A stretch of DNA of 64,000 bases from Chryseosolibacter sp039917935 (lineage in GTDB: Bacteria > Bacteroidota > Bacteroidia > Cytophagales > Cyclobacteriaceae): positions 5,157-69,156 of the forward strand of contig JBDSIM010000247.1 of the NCBI GenBank assembly GCA_039917935.1, read 5' to 3'. Positions 26,778 through 35,461 of this stretch are shown here, piece after piece. Both the position numbers and the translations under genes were made by a program. Position 1 is the first letter of the stretch, and every line of letters begins with the position of its first letter. Below the pieces are notes generated by a model. The model searched no databases and had not been told where the DNA came from. It saw nothing but the letters and a program-made list of their open reading frames with translations.

Positions 26778-27641
26778 ATGAATCTTGTCAATAGAAGAAA
26801 ATTTATCTCCACAGGTGTTGCCGGTTTGGCAGGTGCCTCCCTTTTAGTTCCACAGCTTCTTAGAGGAGAAAGCGCTAAGGGGATGGAGAAGATAGGTTTC
26901 CAAAGCTGGGTTATCAAGGATGATCTCGCTAAAGATCTAAGTGGAACCCTGAAAAAGATGGGCGCTTTAGGGTACAATAGTTTGGAAATGTGTTCGCCTC
27001 CCGGTTATGCCAAATATGGCTTTGGTCCGCTACAGCATTTGAGCGCCTCCGAATTGAAGGGGACAATCCATGAGGCAGGTTTTTCGTGTATCAGCTGTCA
27101 CTATGGATTTTCTGAATTGAAAGACCATGGACAGGAAAGAATCGATTTTGCAAAGGAGCTTGGGCTCACGCAAATGGTGATCTCCTCGTATGGCTTACCG
27201 AAAGAAGCCACCCTTGATGACTGGAAAAAGGCAGCCGACGATTCAAATAAACTAGGGGAACTGACCCAGAAAGCTGGTCTGCAATTGGCTTTCCACAATC
27301 ACAATACTGAATTCGAAAAGCTTGATGGACAACTAATCTATGATGTATTGCTAAACCGGCTGGATCCTGCTCTCGTGAAAATGCAATTTCAGGTCTGGGT
27401 AGTCAGCATCGGAATAAAGGCTGCTGATTATTTTAAAAAATATCCAGGTCGTTTTATTTCTGCGCACTTGTATGATTGGTCAGGGAAGGGAGAGGAAATG
27501 GCCGCGCTGGGAAAAGGCGTCGTGGATTGGAAGGAATTCTTTGCTGCAGCAAAAGTAGGGGGTGTAAAAAATTATTTTGCTGAAATGGACATGCCCTATT
27601 TGAAGGATAGTGCGCAGTTCTTGAAGCAAATGAAAGCATAG
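26778..27641 (+). CDS. Sugar phosphate isomerase/epimerase family TIM barrel, Tat-type leader
   Basis: This 287-residue xylose-isomerase-like TIM barrel is preceded by a leader with NRRKFISTGVAGLAGASLL, typical of the Tat pathway. Barrel motifs include FQSWVIKDDL, LEMCSPPGY, LAFHNHNTEF, HLYDWSGKG and the metal-binding Glu in YFAEMDMP. Relatives often act with Gfo/Idh/MocA oxidoreductases on sugars, and a second copy of this family is at 43331. It is monocistronic. Confidence 0.86.
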   Translation: MNLVNRRKFISTGVAGLAGASLLVPQLLRGESAKGMEKIGFQSWVIKDDLAKDLSGTLKKMGALGYNSLEMCSPPGYAKYGFGPLQHLSASELKGTIHEAGFSCISCHYGFSELKDHGQERIDFAKELGLTQMVISSYGLPKEATLDDWKKAADDSNKLGELTQKAGLQLAFHNHNTEFEKLDGQLIYDVLLNRLDPALVKMQFQVWVVSIGIKAADYFKKYPGRFISAHLYDWSGKGEEMAALGKGVVDWKEFFAAAKVGGVKNYFAEMDMPYLKDSAQFLKQMKA

Positions 27642-28031
27642 CCAACTTCTCATTGCGAGGCGACGAATATTTTCCGTGAAGTATTATCCTTTTTACAGTT
27701 CGCCTGAAAAGTGTTTTATTTCTATGCATGAACTATGACATTGGATGCCGTTTTCTGCGATGTTATCCATGTGAATATTGGTATGGTCAAACACTGACAT
27801 CTTATTTAATGAACAAGTGATTGCTTTGTGGAAATAGTATGGAATGGTCCGTTCCATACTATTTCATCAGAAACGGTTGTGGCGTTGAAAATCATTATCA
27901 TCATTACAGGTTATTCTCCATACATTCGACGCGGTAGTGAATGGCATTTTTCCGCCATGAAAAATTACACTGCGAGCCCTTCATTAAACCTTGGTGCTGC
28001 TGGTAGCTAAGATTCAGGAAGTTCTTCTTAC
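27642..28031. other. Intergenic region between convergent genes
   Basis: There is no supported gene. Its main feature is the perfect hairpin at 27831-27865. The rest shows no recognisable RNA or reading frame. Confidence 0.35.
27831..27865. repeat. Perfect 14-bp inverted repeat
   Basis: GAAATAGTATGGAA and its exact complement are separated by seven bases (TGGTCCG). It lies between convergent genes (ends at 27641 and 28032), where a bidirectional terminator would be expected. No U-tract follows on either strand, so a structured RNA end or protein site is also possible. Confidence 0.6.
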
Positions 28032-28523
28032 TTACTTTACCCGGTTAAAAACCCAAAAATCTTTGTACACCCAGTTGTCTGCTTCCTTTTTGCCAATGAC
28101 AATAGCAAATTGATCAACCGAACGTCTTTCATATAATACGCGCACTGCGCCTCCCTCCTTAGCAAAAACCGCCCGTCCGCTGCTGGCCTCCAGAAAATTA
28201 TAGTGATCGGGATTCTCTTTTTCTTCAACCCCTATCAAACCTGGCTTAAAGTGTTTTACCAATGCGACTAGACCCGCTTCTCCTTTTTCAAATGCAAAAA
28301 GTTCATAAAGCGTCACCACTCCGTCTTTCATTACTCTGACATAGCCTACCATATTTTCACCCATCGGTGCAGACCACACAGCATCGATAGAGCGGTCTTC
28401 TGCCTTTGCTTTCCAGCTCCCTTCGATGAAGCGGATGTCAGAGATAGAACCCTGTCTGGATTGTGATTGAGCCTGGTGGCACAAAATCACCATTGAAAAA
28501 AGCGCTAAAGAAGAATATCGCAT
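28032..28523 (-). CDS. DUF6265-type secreted protein
   Basis: The 163 residues have a cleavable signal (SSLALFSMVILCHQAQSQ) and a lipocalin-like beta-barrel pattern: IRFIEGSWKAKAEDRSIDAV, WSAPMGENMVGYVRV and LYELFAFEKGEAG. These match the DUF6265 family as I know it. The function of the family is unknown. The gene is convergent with 26778 and divergent from the esterase at 28635. Confidence 0.72.
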   Translation of the reverse strand: MRYSSLALFSMVILCHQAQSQSRQGSISDIRFIEGSWKAKAEDRSIDAVWSAPMGENMVGYVRVMKDGVVTLYELFAFEKGEAGLVALVKHFKPGLIGVEEKENPDHYNFLEASSGRAVFAKEGGAVRVLYERRSVDQFAIVIGKKEADNWVYKDFWVFNRVK

Positions 28524-28634
28524 CGGGATAGGAGTTTGTATTTAAAATTATTGTTCGGGGAAGGTAAGAAGAATTTACAAAGAGCCGCTCGATAATTCGT
28601 GTAAAAACGTAAAAGTATTCTGGACAATGCAGTA

Positions 28635-29576
28635 ATGCTCAATTTGTTATTGCCTGGGATAAAGGGTAATTTGTTACCACATTATAATTCACTCATCGTG
28701 TGCGCTTCAACAGGCCTTCATATTTTGTTTTTAAGCCTGATATTTTTGCCTGACAATGCGCTTTCATTTACGAACCCGGCCTATAAGGACGTCCCTTATG
28801 CTACTATTGACGGTAAGGAACTGAAGCTTGATATTTATCTGCCTTCTGGTGTTGCTGCTCCCGTATTATTGGTCTGGATACACGGTGGTGCGTGGAGATC
28901 CGGAAGCAAAGAAAATGTTCCTCCGTTTTTTGTGAATAATGGGTTTGCCGTTGCGAGCCTTGATTTCCGCCAATCAACGGACGCCAGGTTCCCGGCTGCC
29001 GTTCATGATATCAAGGCTGCCATTCGGTTTCTTCGAGCTAAAGAATCCGAATACGGATATAAAACTGATCGTTTAGGTATTGCGGGAAGTTCTTCCGGCG
29101 GTCATCTTGCCACCCTGGTAGGAGTATCTAACGGCCATAATACCCTCGAAGGAACGGTGGGTGATTTTCTAACATACTCCTCCGATGTCCATGCTATCGT
29201 AGATTTCTTTGGTGCTTCAAACCTTACAACCATTCTGGCGCAATCAACACCCCATGGCTTGAGCGTGCGTAAACCAGCGCTTGAATTATTGCTGGGTGGC
29301 TTGCCCGATCAGGTAACGGAACTGTCGGAGTTAGCGAGCCCTGTATTTCACGTAGATAAAAATGATCCGCCAATTTTAATCCTGCATGGAGATCAGGATC
29401 CACAAATGCCCATCAATCAGTCTCATGAACTTGAAGGAGCTTATCAGAAATTCAATCTTGATGTTCAGTTTGAAGTTGCCCATGGCGCCGCTCATGGTGG
29501 TGAACTATTTTTCTCCGGAGAGAATGCTAAACTTGTGATAAATTTTTTACGACGGATTTTAATCGTTCGAAAATAA
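28635..29576 (+). CDS. Alpha/beta-hydrolase, secreted esterase
   Basis: This 313-residue esterase/lipase-like enzyme has the oxyanion motif HGGAWRSGSKEN, nucleophile Ser in GIAGSSSGGHLA, acid Asp in LHGDQDPQMP and His in HGAAHGGE. It resembles the feruloyl/acetyl-esterase type (BD-FAE-like). The N-terminus (about 1-45) contains a hydrophobic segment that may be a signal; an internal start is possible. It probably removes acyl groups from plant polysaccharide or other esters in the periplasm. Confidence 0.84.
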   Translation: MLNLLLPGIKGNLLPHYNSLIVCASTGLHILFLSLIFLPDNALSFTNPAYKDVPYATIDGKELKLDIYLPSGVAAPVLLVWIHGGAWRSGSKENVPPFFVNNGFAVASLDFRQSTDARFPAAVHDIKAAIRFLRAKESEYGYKTDRLGIAGSSSGGHLATLVGVSNGHNTLEGTVGDFLTYSSDVHAIVDFFGASNLTTILAQSTPHGLSVRKPALELLLGGLPDQVTELSELASPVFHVDKNDPPILILHGDQDPQMPINQSHELEGAYQKFNLDVQFEVAHGAAHGGELFFSGENAKLVINFLRRILIVRK

Positions 29577-29761
29577 ATGCCTTACAAGGTTATGCCAGTA
29601 GCCTTCCGGTTTTCGCTCCAGCAATTTGGTGAGCGCTGATCAAAAATTAGCGCGGTTTAAGTCGTCGCTTAAAGCGCAAAAAAAAATGAAATCCGGGAGA
29701 GATTCTATTTTTTTTAACGAATGCTGGGAAATGTAAAATATCACGATCAGTATATTTTGAC

Positions 29762-29789
29762 GATATCATTTCAAATTTGAAATGATATC
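29762..29789. repeat. Perfect 28-base palindrome at the end of sodC
   Basis: GATATCATTTCAAA followed directly by its complement forms a gapless palindrome. It overlaps the stop codon of the leftward SOD gene. It can form an A/T-rich hairpin at the 3' end of that transcript, or serve as a dimer binding site. Confidence 0.6.
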
Positions 29790-30414
29790 AATTCTTTATC
29801 ACCCCGCAGCTGATTCTGGCCCCTGCATTCCCGGCTGGCTGGCTGGTAAAGTCGTCTGCTTTTTCATGAATGATTACCGATTTGCCAATAATATTTGTGC
29901 TGTCTGATCCCCCTATGGACCATCCTTCAATGGACAGGCTTAGTGTACCTTTGCCATCATTTCCAACAGTCATATTTCCAATATCACCTTTGTGATAAGA
30001 TCCTCCTCCACCTCTTTTGCCGTGAGGCTTCATCGCAGGGTTCCAATGACCTCCGGCAGAAGACGCATCCTCTGCACTGCAATCACCTTTCTCATGCAGG
30101 TGCACCGCGTGCTCTCCGGGCGTTAAATTGTCAGCATTTAATTCTAAACGAACATTTCCGTTTTCCTCCGCGAAATTCACCTCACCGGTTACTTTGCTGC
30201 CGCTGGTAGCCTCAAGGGTCGCGTTTGCCGTTACCTTATCCTGTTTTTCCTCCTGATTTTCTTCAGCGACGGCCTCTCCATCATCTTGTTTCGTCCCAGT
30301 GCTACAGGCAGAAAAGAATAATAACACGGTGATGAATACTACAATGATATAATTAACGGTCCTGATAGATATGCCTTTAGCACCCGTTGAATTTTCTTTT
30401 ATCAATTTTTTCAT
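29788..30414 (-). CDS. sodC: Cu/Zn superoxide dismutase, lipoprotein
   Basis: This 208-residue protein has a lipobox cysteine at about 37 (LLFFSACS), an acidic linker (40-60) and a full Cu/Zn-SOD domain. Copper and zinc ligands are visible in HAVHLHEKGDC, SAGGHWNP, GSYHKGDIGN and SVIIHEKADDF; the disulfide cysteine is in GNAGARISCG. It converts superoxide to hydrogen peroxide and oxygen in the cell envelope. It is a single gene. Its stop lies within a 28-base palindrome. Confidence 0.95.
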   Translation of the reverse strand: MKKLIKENSTGAKGISIRTVNYIIVVFITVLLFFSACSTGTKQDDGEAVAEENQEEKQDKVTANATLEATSGSKVTGEVNFAEENGNVRLELNADNLTPGEHAVHLHEKGDCSAEDASSAGGHWNPAMKPHGKRGGGGSYHKGDIGNMTVGNDGKGTLSLSIEGWSIGGSDSTNIIGKSVIIHEKADDFTSQPAGNAGARISCGVIKN

Positions 30415-30605
30415 GTGTTATACTTTGTAAGGAATAATAATGAAATAAAGGTAGGGGGAAGAGGTTATAAAAACTACATTATTCTATTTTTTTGTAAATT
30501 TTTTCACAACACAAAAACCAGGATCAGAATTTCACTGAAACGCGTTAGAGTTTGTTTCTTAACAGCGTCTCTGACCGACTAAAGAATATTAAGGTAAGCC
30601 GTGGA

Positions 30606-31580
30606 TTAAATGCCTTGGCGGTTGTATTTGGACCGATATTGAACCGGAGAAATACCTGTAATCTTTTTGAATGTTGTCCGGAAAGCTTTTGTATCGGTAT
30701 ACCCGACTTTATACATGACTTCATTCACATTTTCCTGTGATGACTCATGACTCATTTTTGCGGCTTCGATTTTTACCCGCTGTATGTATTCCACGACCGT
30801 ATTGGAAGTGGCGTGCTTAAACCTTCGTTCAAGGTTCCTGCGGCTAAGGGAAAACCTGGAGGCGAGATCATCAACGGTGATCTTATTTTGAAAATTATCC
30901 TCAATAAAAACCTGGGCTTTTTTGATAGGCTCGTCTACATGGTCTTTCTGGCCACTAAACATCATGAACGGCGACTGGCTTTCTCGACCAATGTCGATGG
31001 CAAAAATTTTAGCGCAAAAAATTGAAGCCGCCCTTCCTGCATATTTTTCTATCAGATATAAAATCAGTGTCAAATACGAATAGGCGCCACCGCTTGAATA
31101 AATACTATTTTCATCTGGCACTACCCGCTCAGTGACGAGATTTACTTCAGGAAACATTTTCCTGAACTGATTGGCCGCGATCCAGTGAGTAGCACATTTT
31201 TTGCCATTTAACAATCCTGTTGAAGCCAATAAAAAAGCCCCCACGCACAGACTTGCCACCTCCGCTCCGGATGTATACTGCGCAGTTATCCACGGGATAA
31301 AATCCTTATTCTCCTTAAGAGCGATCTGAAGGTCTCCGTCAATTGCGGGAATGATAATCAAGTCAGTTTTGACAACATCCCGGATCACGCGGTCTGTATG
31401 GATGGTGTACATTCCTTTTATTAGGGCGGTTTCTTTCGTAAGACCCACAAGTTCTATTTTAAATGCCGGAGGTTTTCCCATACTTTCGGCATACATATTA
31501 ACCCCGGCAAGTAGTTGGCGTGGCCCTTCAATGCTTCCCAGAATTGCACCTTTAGGAACGAGAATAGTGATGTGTTTCAT
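30606..31580 (-). CDS. GlxA-type transcriptional regulator (DJ-1/PfpI plus AraC)
   Basis: The 324 residues contain a DJ-1/PfpI-like domain (about 1-190; key part GAEVASLCVGAFLLASTGLL with the nucleophile-elbow cysteine) and an AraC helix-turn-helix domain (about 215-320; VDDLASRFSLSRRNLERRFK and VNEVMYKVGYTDTKAFRTTF). This is the GlxA architecture. The ligand is unknown. Divergent to it, after about 390 bases, lies a RibD-type reductase gene, which may be a target. Confidence 0.92.
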   Translation of the reverse strand: MKHITILVPKGAILGSIEGPRQLLAGVNMYAESMGKPPAFKIELVGLTKETALIKGMYTIHTDRVIRDVVKTDLIIIPAIDGDLQIALKENKDFIPWITAQYTSGAEVASLCVGAFLLASTGLLNGKKCATHWIAANQFRKMFPEVNLVTERVVPDENSIYSSGGAYSYLTLILYLIEKYAGRAASIFCAKIFAIDIGRESQSPFMMFSGQKDHVDEPIKKAQVFIEDNFQNKITVDDLASRFSLSRRNLERRFKHATSNTVVEYIQRVKIEAAKMSHESSQENVNEVMYKVGYTDTKAFRTTFKKITGISPVQYRSKYNRQGI

Positions 31581-31974
31581 AGATTAATATTTCATTCACG
31601 GAAAAATAATGGCATGCTTAAGCCTTTCAACATCGCGTCAATCACTAGCGAAGGTATTTATCATTTTGTCGCAATCAACCTCTGTGAATGGCGTATTAGC
31701 ACCCTGAAAGGGAGTCTATCGTAACCTCCCATTCACTTCCAGGCCCGATGCTTTTGCACAGAAATCAGACGTCTCTATCGTTCAATTCCTTTCTGACGAA
31801 GTGGGTAACTCCTATAATTTTTTGAAACCAAAGAAGGTCGGAAGAAGATAGTAGCGAACGAAGTTGGCCATGCAAGGGAAGAGGAGCTGAATTCCCTAAC
31901 TGTACCTCCGACAAACCCGGACCTTTTTGATTTCATGATTACCTTGATCAAGCTTTGATTTCATAATTCAGATA
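31581..31974. other. Intergenic region between divergent genes
   Basis: I see no supported gene. The stretch contains the divergent control regions of the GlxA-type regulator and the RibD-type reductase. No clear promoter motif or repeat stood out. Confidence 0.3.
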
Positions 31975-32550
31975 ATGGGGCGGATAGTTTTATTTAACAT
32001 GATAACGCTGGATGGTTTTTTCGAGGGAACTAACCAAGAACTGGACTGGCATCAGGTGGATGACGAGTTTAACGAATTCGCGGCCGACCAGTTAGATTCA
32101 GCGGATTTTCTTCTATTTGGCCGCCGGACCTATCAGTTGATGGAAGGTTTTTGGCCCACGAAAACAGTATTGCAAATTTATCCCGGCATCGCATCGAGAA
32201 TGAATAGGATGGCTAAAATTGTATGTTCAAGAACCATGGTGGAAGTTTATTGGCAGAACACAATTCTGATTAAACAGGATGTGGCCCAGGAACTGACTAA
32301 ATTAAAATTCTTGCCAACACAAAAAAAAGACATTCTTGTTTTTGGGAGTGCCGAATTGGCTGCGTTTCTGGGAGAGCATGGATTGATTGATGAATACCGG
32401 ATAATGGTAAATCCGGTTGTGTTAGGGAACGGAACCCCACTATTCAGAGGTGTAAAGACTAAATTGAATTTCAGCCTTGTGAATTCAAGGACATTTACTT
32501 CAGGAAAGGTTTTACTGAATTATGTTCCTGTCAGGGAAGGTGTGAAGTAA
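31975..32550 (+). CDS. RibD C-terminal / dihydrofolate-reductase-like protein
   Basis: This 191-residue protein of the RibD C-terminal domain family has the start IVLFNMITLDGFFEG, LLFGRRTYQLMEGFWP, VFGSAELAAFL and EYRIMVNPVVLGNGTPLF. These NADPH-binding folds occur as general reductases in many soil bacteria. The substrate is unknown. It may be controlled by the divergent GlxA-type regulator. Confidence 0.88.
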   Translation: MGRIVLFNMITLDGFFEGTNQELDWHQVDDEFNEFAADQLDSADFLLFGRRTYQLMEGFWPTKTVLQIYPGIASRMNRMAKIVCSRTMVEVYWQNTILIKQDVAQELTKLKFLPTQKKDILVFGSAELAAFLGEHGLIDEYRIMVNPVVLGNGTPLFRGVKTKLNFSLVNSRTFTSGKVLLNYVPVREGVK

Positions 32551-32760
32551 GTTTATAGAATCGATTATAAACCCTGCATTCTCATTGGTAAATGGTTAAC
32601 ATGAAAGCAATCTTCTGTGACGAAATTTTTCTTTTGCGGCTGAGTTAGATCAGGATTCGTATAACGATATAGTTATGGGTAGAATAGAATAACTGTCCGA
32701 AGAGCCAAAAAATTATCGGACCAATATTCGCAGATTGAGAATAATTGCCTTTTTTTTTCT
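32551..32760. other. Intergenic region before the H1-like gene
   Basis: I see no gene here. A T-run precedes the promoter-like element that begins at 32761. Confidence 0.3.
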
Positions 32761-32787
32761 TTTGTTAGTGTTAGTATAGTATATTTG
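32761..32787 (+). promoter_or_regulatory. Bacteroidota-type promoter candidate for the H1-like gene
   Basis: TATATTTG at 32780-32787 is an exact match to the Bacteroidota -7 element TAnnTTTG. A TTTG at 32761-32764 is nearby but only 15 bases upstream, shorter than the usual spacing of about 19; the T-run before it may serve instead. A leader of about 70 bases would separate transcription start and ATG 32864. Confidence 0.45.
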
Positions 32788-32863
32788 TTTATTGAAGTTC
32801 ATTAAAATGTTTGTTAGTGGGCAACAATAGTTTATTTTTTTAAACCTTAAAACAAAAAACGCT

Positions 32864-32965
32864 ATGGCAAAAAAAGCGAAAAAAGCTGCAAAAAAAGCAG
32901 GAAAGAAGTCTGCAAAAAAAGCAGGAAAGAAGGCAGCTAAGAAATCTGCAAAGAGAAAGAAGTAA
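32864..32965 (+). CDS. 33-residue Lys/Ala-rich histone H1-like peptide
   Basis: The frame begins MAKKAKKAAKKAGKK and continues with the same AKK/GKK pattern to AKRKK. It is nearly all Lys and Ala (plus Gly, Ser), like the tail of eukaryotic H1 and bacterial H1-like DNA-compacting proteins. A promoter-like element and a strong terminator frame it, supporting real expression. The 36 bases around and after the start (from AAAAAACGCTATGGC) are identical to those of the SWIB protein gene at 34008. It presumably binds DNA or RNA nonspecifically. Confidence 0.7.
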   Translation: MAKKAKKAAKKAGKKSAKKAGKKAAKKSAKRKK

Positions 32966-32971
32966 TGAACC

Positions 32972-33031
32972 AACCCGGGCTTCCGGGTTTATCATTTGAG
33001 AAAACCTGGGTAGAAATGCTCAGGTTTTTTT
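32972..33031 (+). terminator. Double hairpin terminator
   Basis: The first hairpin pairs AACCCGG with CCGGGTT (32972-32989). The second pairs AAACCTG (33002-33008) with CAGGTTT (33021-33027), followed by T to 33031. It lies directly behind the H1-like gene. Confidence 0.75.
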
Positions 33032-34007
33032 GTTGCCAATGATGGCCTAATTAAATTTCGTATTATTTAGCTGATGGCTGTCAATGAAACGTGACATATT
33101 TTTGTGAAAGATTCGCATATCATTTCGTGAAGTATATCCAGCGTATCATGGTAACTTCTTTTCTAATTCAACCTGAAATGACCTGTTATTTCAGGGTTCC
33201 AGCCTGCTCAAAAGAACTCCCCTTGATAGAATTTAAGGAACAGAGTTTTGACCTTTAGCTTTCCTGCTGATTCAATCATTTTTCTCCTGGCGCCTTGGGA
33301 CTTTCCGTGACATATTGGACATGACGGTCGGCAGTGATTTCTCCTCTGTTTAAGCGAATGCTCATCGATTTTGCGTCTGGGTAAACCACCGGATGATGTT
33401 ACGCCAATTCGTTTTTTTTAGTCTTAAATGCTGTGTGGAAGAATAAAATATCAATGTGCTGGCCTGGCTTGTCAAGAAATTTTATCTAGCTCATGGGCAG
33501 TTTAAAGTTCAGGATCTCCCTACGTCGGTGATCCCTACAGGTAATAATTTTCCTTGTAAAAGTTCGCGGATGGCTAAAGGATGTTTGCTTCTATCTGGTA
33601 ATATATAGGGTGCTGCCGAGGGGAAAAGCCCTTTTTAAACCTGAAATATCAGATCTGATTTAATTCCACAGTGAAGGGAATTTATAATTCCCTTCACTGT
33701 GGAGTCAGTTAACCTCTTTGATACAGGGAGAAGACTCTCTCCAAATGACTTCGAAAACAGCCCTTGAAGAGGAAGGATTTTTTACGATTAAAATAAAAGA
33801 TGAAACGCCTATTAGGATAATTTAGCTAACACCTGTATTTTAGTGAAAGCTTAAGTGAATTTTATCTCGAGCCTTGATGATGTTACAGAAGAAGAAACAA
33901 CAAGAACCATCAGGACTTAGCTTAAATTCACAGGGAAAAATTCTTATCATTGTCTTTATTTTTTTTCGATTAACCTTTAAAAATTAACTCTTAAATTAAA
34001 AAACGCT
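33032..34007. other. Long region without supported gene
   Basis: Almost 1 kb carries no credible reading frame on either strand. It has a perfect long hairpin at 33665-33703, a 12-base palindrome (ATCAGATCTGAT) about 10 bases before it, and an A/T-rich leader before the SWIB gene. A small RNA or a decayed gene could be hidden here, but I cannot support either. Confidence 0.4.
33665..33703. repeat. Perfect 18-bp inverted repeat
   Basis: TCCACAGTGAAGGGAATT pairs exactly with AATTCCCTTCACTGTGGA across a three-base loop (TAT). No U-tract follows, and no gene ends nearby, so an ordinary terminator is unlikely. It may be part of a small RNA, a mobile repeat copy or a binding site. Confidence 0.65.
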
Positions 34008-34388
34008 ATGGCAAAAAAAGCGAAAAAAGCTGCTAAAAAGTCAGCAAAAAAAGCCCCTAAAAAGGCAGCAAAAAAAACGGCAAAAAAAGCGACCAAGAAA
34101 ACCGCTAAAAAAGCTGGAAAAAAATCTGCAAGAAAACCGAATGCAGCTTTCATGGCTCCCCTTACACTCAGTCCAGCCTTAGCTGATGTAATTGGAAGCA
34201 AGCCCCAACCCAGAACTGAGATCATCAAAAAAATCTGGGATTATATTAAGAAGAACGGACTACAGGATTCCAAGAACAGAAGGATGATCAACGCTGATGC
34301 TAAATTGAAAGTACTTTTCGCCGGCAAAGGTCAGATCTCTATGTTTGAATTAGCCAAGGTTGTTAATAACCATGTAAAACAACAATAG
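34008..34388 (+). CDS. SWIB/MDM2-domain protein with H1-like N-terminal tail
   Basis: The 126 residues begin with a Lys/Ala tail of about 45 residues (AKKAKKAAKKSAKKAPKK) followed by a SWIB domain (about 48-126; MAPLTLSPALADVIGSK, RTEIIKKIWDYIKKNGLQD, MFELAKVVNNHV). Stand-alone SWIB proteins occur in chlamydiae and Bacteroidota; a basic tail suggests chromatin-like DNA binding. The tail is related to the small peptide encoded at 32864, and both share an identical start region. A terminator follows at 34433. Confidence 0.9.
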   Translation: MAKKAKKAAKKSAKKAPKKAAKKTAKKATKKTAKKAGKKSARKPNAAFMAPLTLSPALADVIGSKPQPRTEIIKKIWDYIKKNGLQDSKNRRMINADAKLKVLFAGKGQISMFELAKVVNNHVKQQ

Positions 34389-34432
34389 CTGGATCGGTAA
34401 ACCCTTAGGGTTAAGATCACATTATTGTAATC

Positions 34433-34462
34433 AGAGTCATCTGTCTAGGCGGATGACTCTGT
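34433..34462 (+). terminator. Hairpin terminator behind the SWIB gene
   Basis: CAGAGTCATC and GATGACTCTG form a perfect 10-bp stem with a 10-base loop. The tail is T-rich but mixed (TTGCTTTA), so termination strength is uncertain. Confidence 0.6.
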
Positions 34463-34875
34463 TGCTTTAAGCTATTCTGCTTTTTGCAAAACCATATCCT
34501 TTTCGAATAACTTTTTATTACTGCATTGTCTGCCAAAAATTTTTGGAGCAACCACTGTGTAATGTATGCCGGTGAAATTAGAAAAAGATTGATGGCTCCC
34601 TCCCGGGTTGTAGTCGAGGCTATCAGGCATCAAGGTTGCGCTATTGTAAAACAATTCTTACAATGTGTCACGCCAAGGTAGCGTTAAAACTCATATTGAT
34701 GAGCGAATCATTTTGTATAGACCGAAATGTTATGCAGGTGATTCCCTCCACCTGTAATTACGAAGCGGTGAAGTTTGGAGGCTGTGAAGGCCCAAATGGT
34801 TGGCACAGTAATTCTGTTACCAATATCACGCAGATGTAAAGTAAATTTATCCCACTGGAATCTTACCGCCGGAAA
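34463..34875. other. Intergenic region without supported gene
   Basis: Short frames in this stretch lack any recognisable pattern. It lies between the SWIB gene and the convergent response regulator gene. I see nothing else in it. Confidence 0.3.
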
Positions 34876-35253
34876 TCAAGCTATTCGTTTCAGCAATGAT
34901 TCTATTGAATTGCATAAACTGCGAAAATCATTGTGCTTGCTCAGAAACTGGGTAGCTCCCAACGCCGAATATTCTTCGGTCTCGCTTGGATTTATTTTGG
35001 TTGAATACATGATTACAGGAACGGATTCCAGTTTTTTATTTTGGCGAAGTTCCGTCAAAACGGTTTTACCATCCATCAGGGGCATATGAATATCCAGAAA
35101 TATATAATCAGGAATAATCGCATCTCTCAAAATATTCAACGCTTCCTTGGCATCGCGGGCCAGTAAACATTTGGCTAATGGATTCACTGTCTTCACAGCT
35201 TTGTAAAAAATCTCCATGTCCTCAGGGTCATCATCAATATTCAATACAACCAT
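34876..35253 (-). CDS. Single-domain response regulator (CheY-like)
   Basis: This receiver-only protein of 125 residues has an acidic pocket in NIDDD (residues 5-9), phospho-acceptor Asp54 in FLDIHMP, the Ser/Thr switch in MYSTKI and the conserved Lys in FLSKHN. It has no output domain, so it likely works by protein contact with a kinase or as a phosphorelay intermediate. No histidine kinase is adjacent; the orphan kinase at 17290 is a candidate partner only by its presence in the window. Confidence 0.92.
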   Translation of the reverse strand: MVVLNIDDDPEDMEIFYKAVKTVNPLAKCLLARDAKEALNILRDAIIPDYIFLDIHMPLMDGKTVLTELRQNKKLESVPVIMYSTKINPSETEEYSALGATQFLSKHNDFRSLCNSIESLLKRIA

Positions 35254-35461
35254 ACCTCTATTTTTTTAACTATTGACTTTTTGACTCATTAATAAACTTA
35301 CGACACTCGGTAAGATATCTTATGGAACGCTTTGAGGAGCAGAATCGTACAAATATTTAGACAAATGGCATTTAGAATAGACAGGCGACTGTATACGATC
35401 AGAGATTTTCTTAAGTGAAGCAGCAGTATACCGACTGTTTAGAGATGCTGCTTTAATATTT

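Noticed and set aside
32713..32973. Phe/Ala-rich open frame on the minus strand
   Set aside because: It is produced by reading the AAA/GCA-rich H1-like gene backwards; the same happens opposite the SWIB gene.
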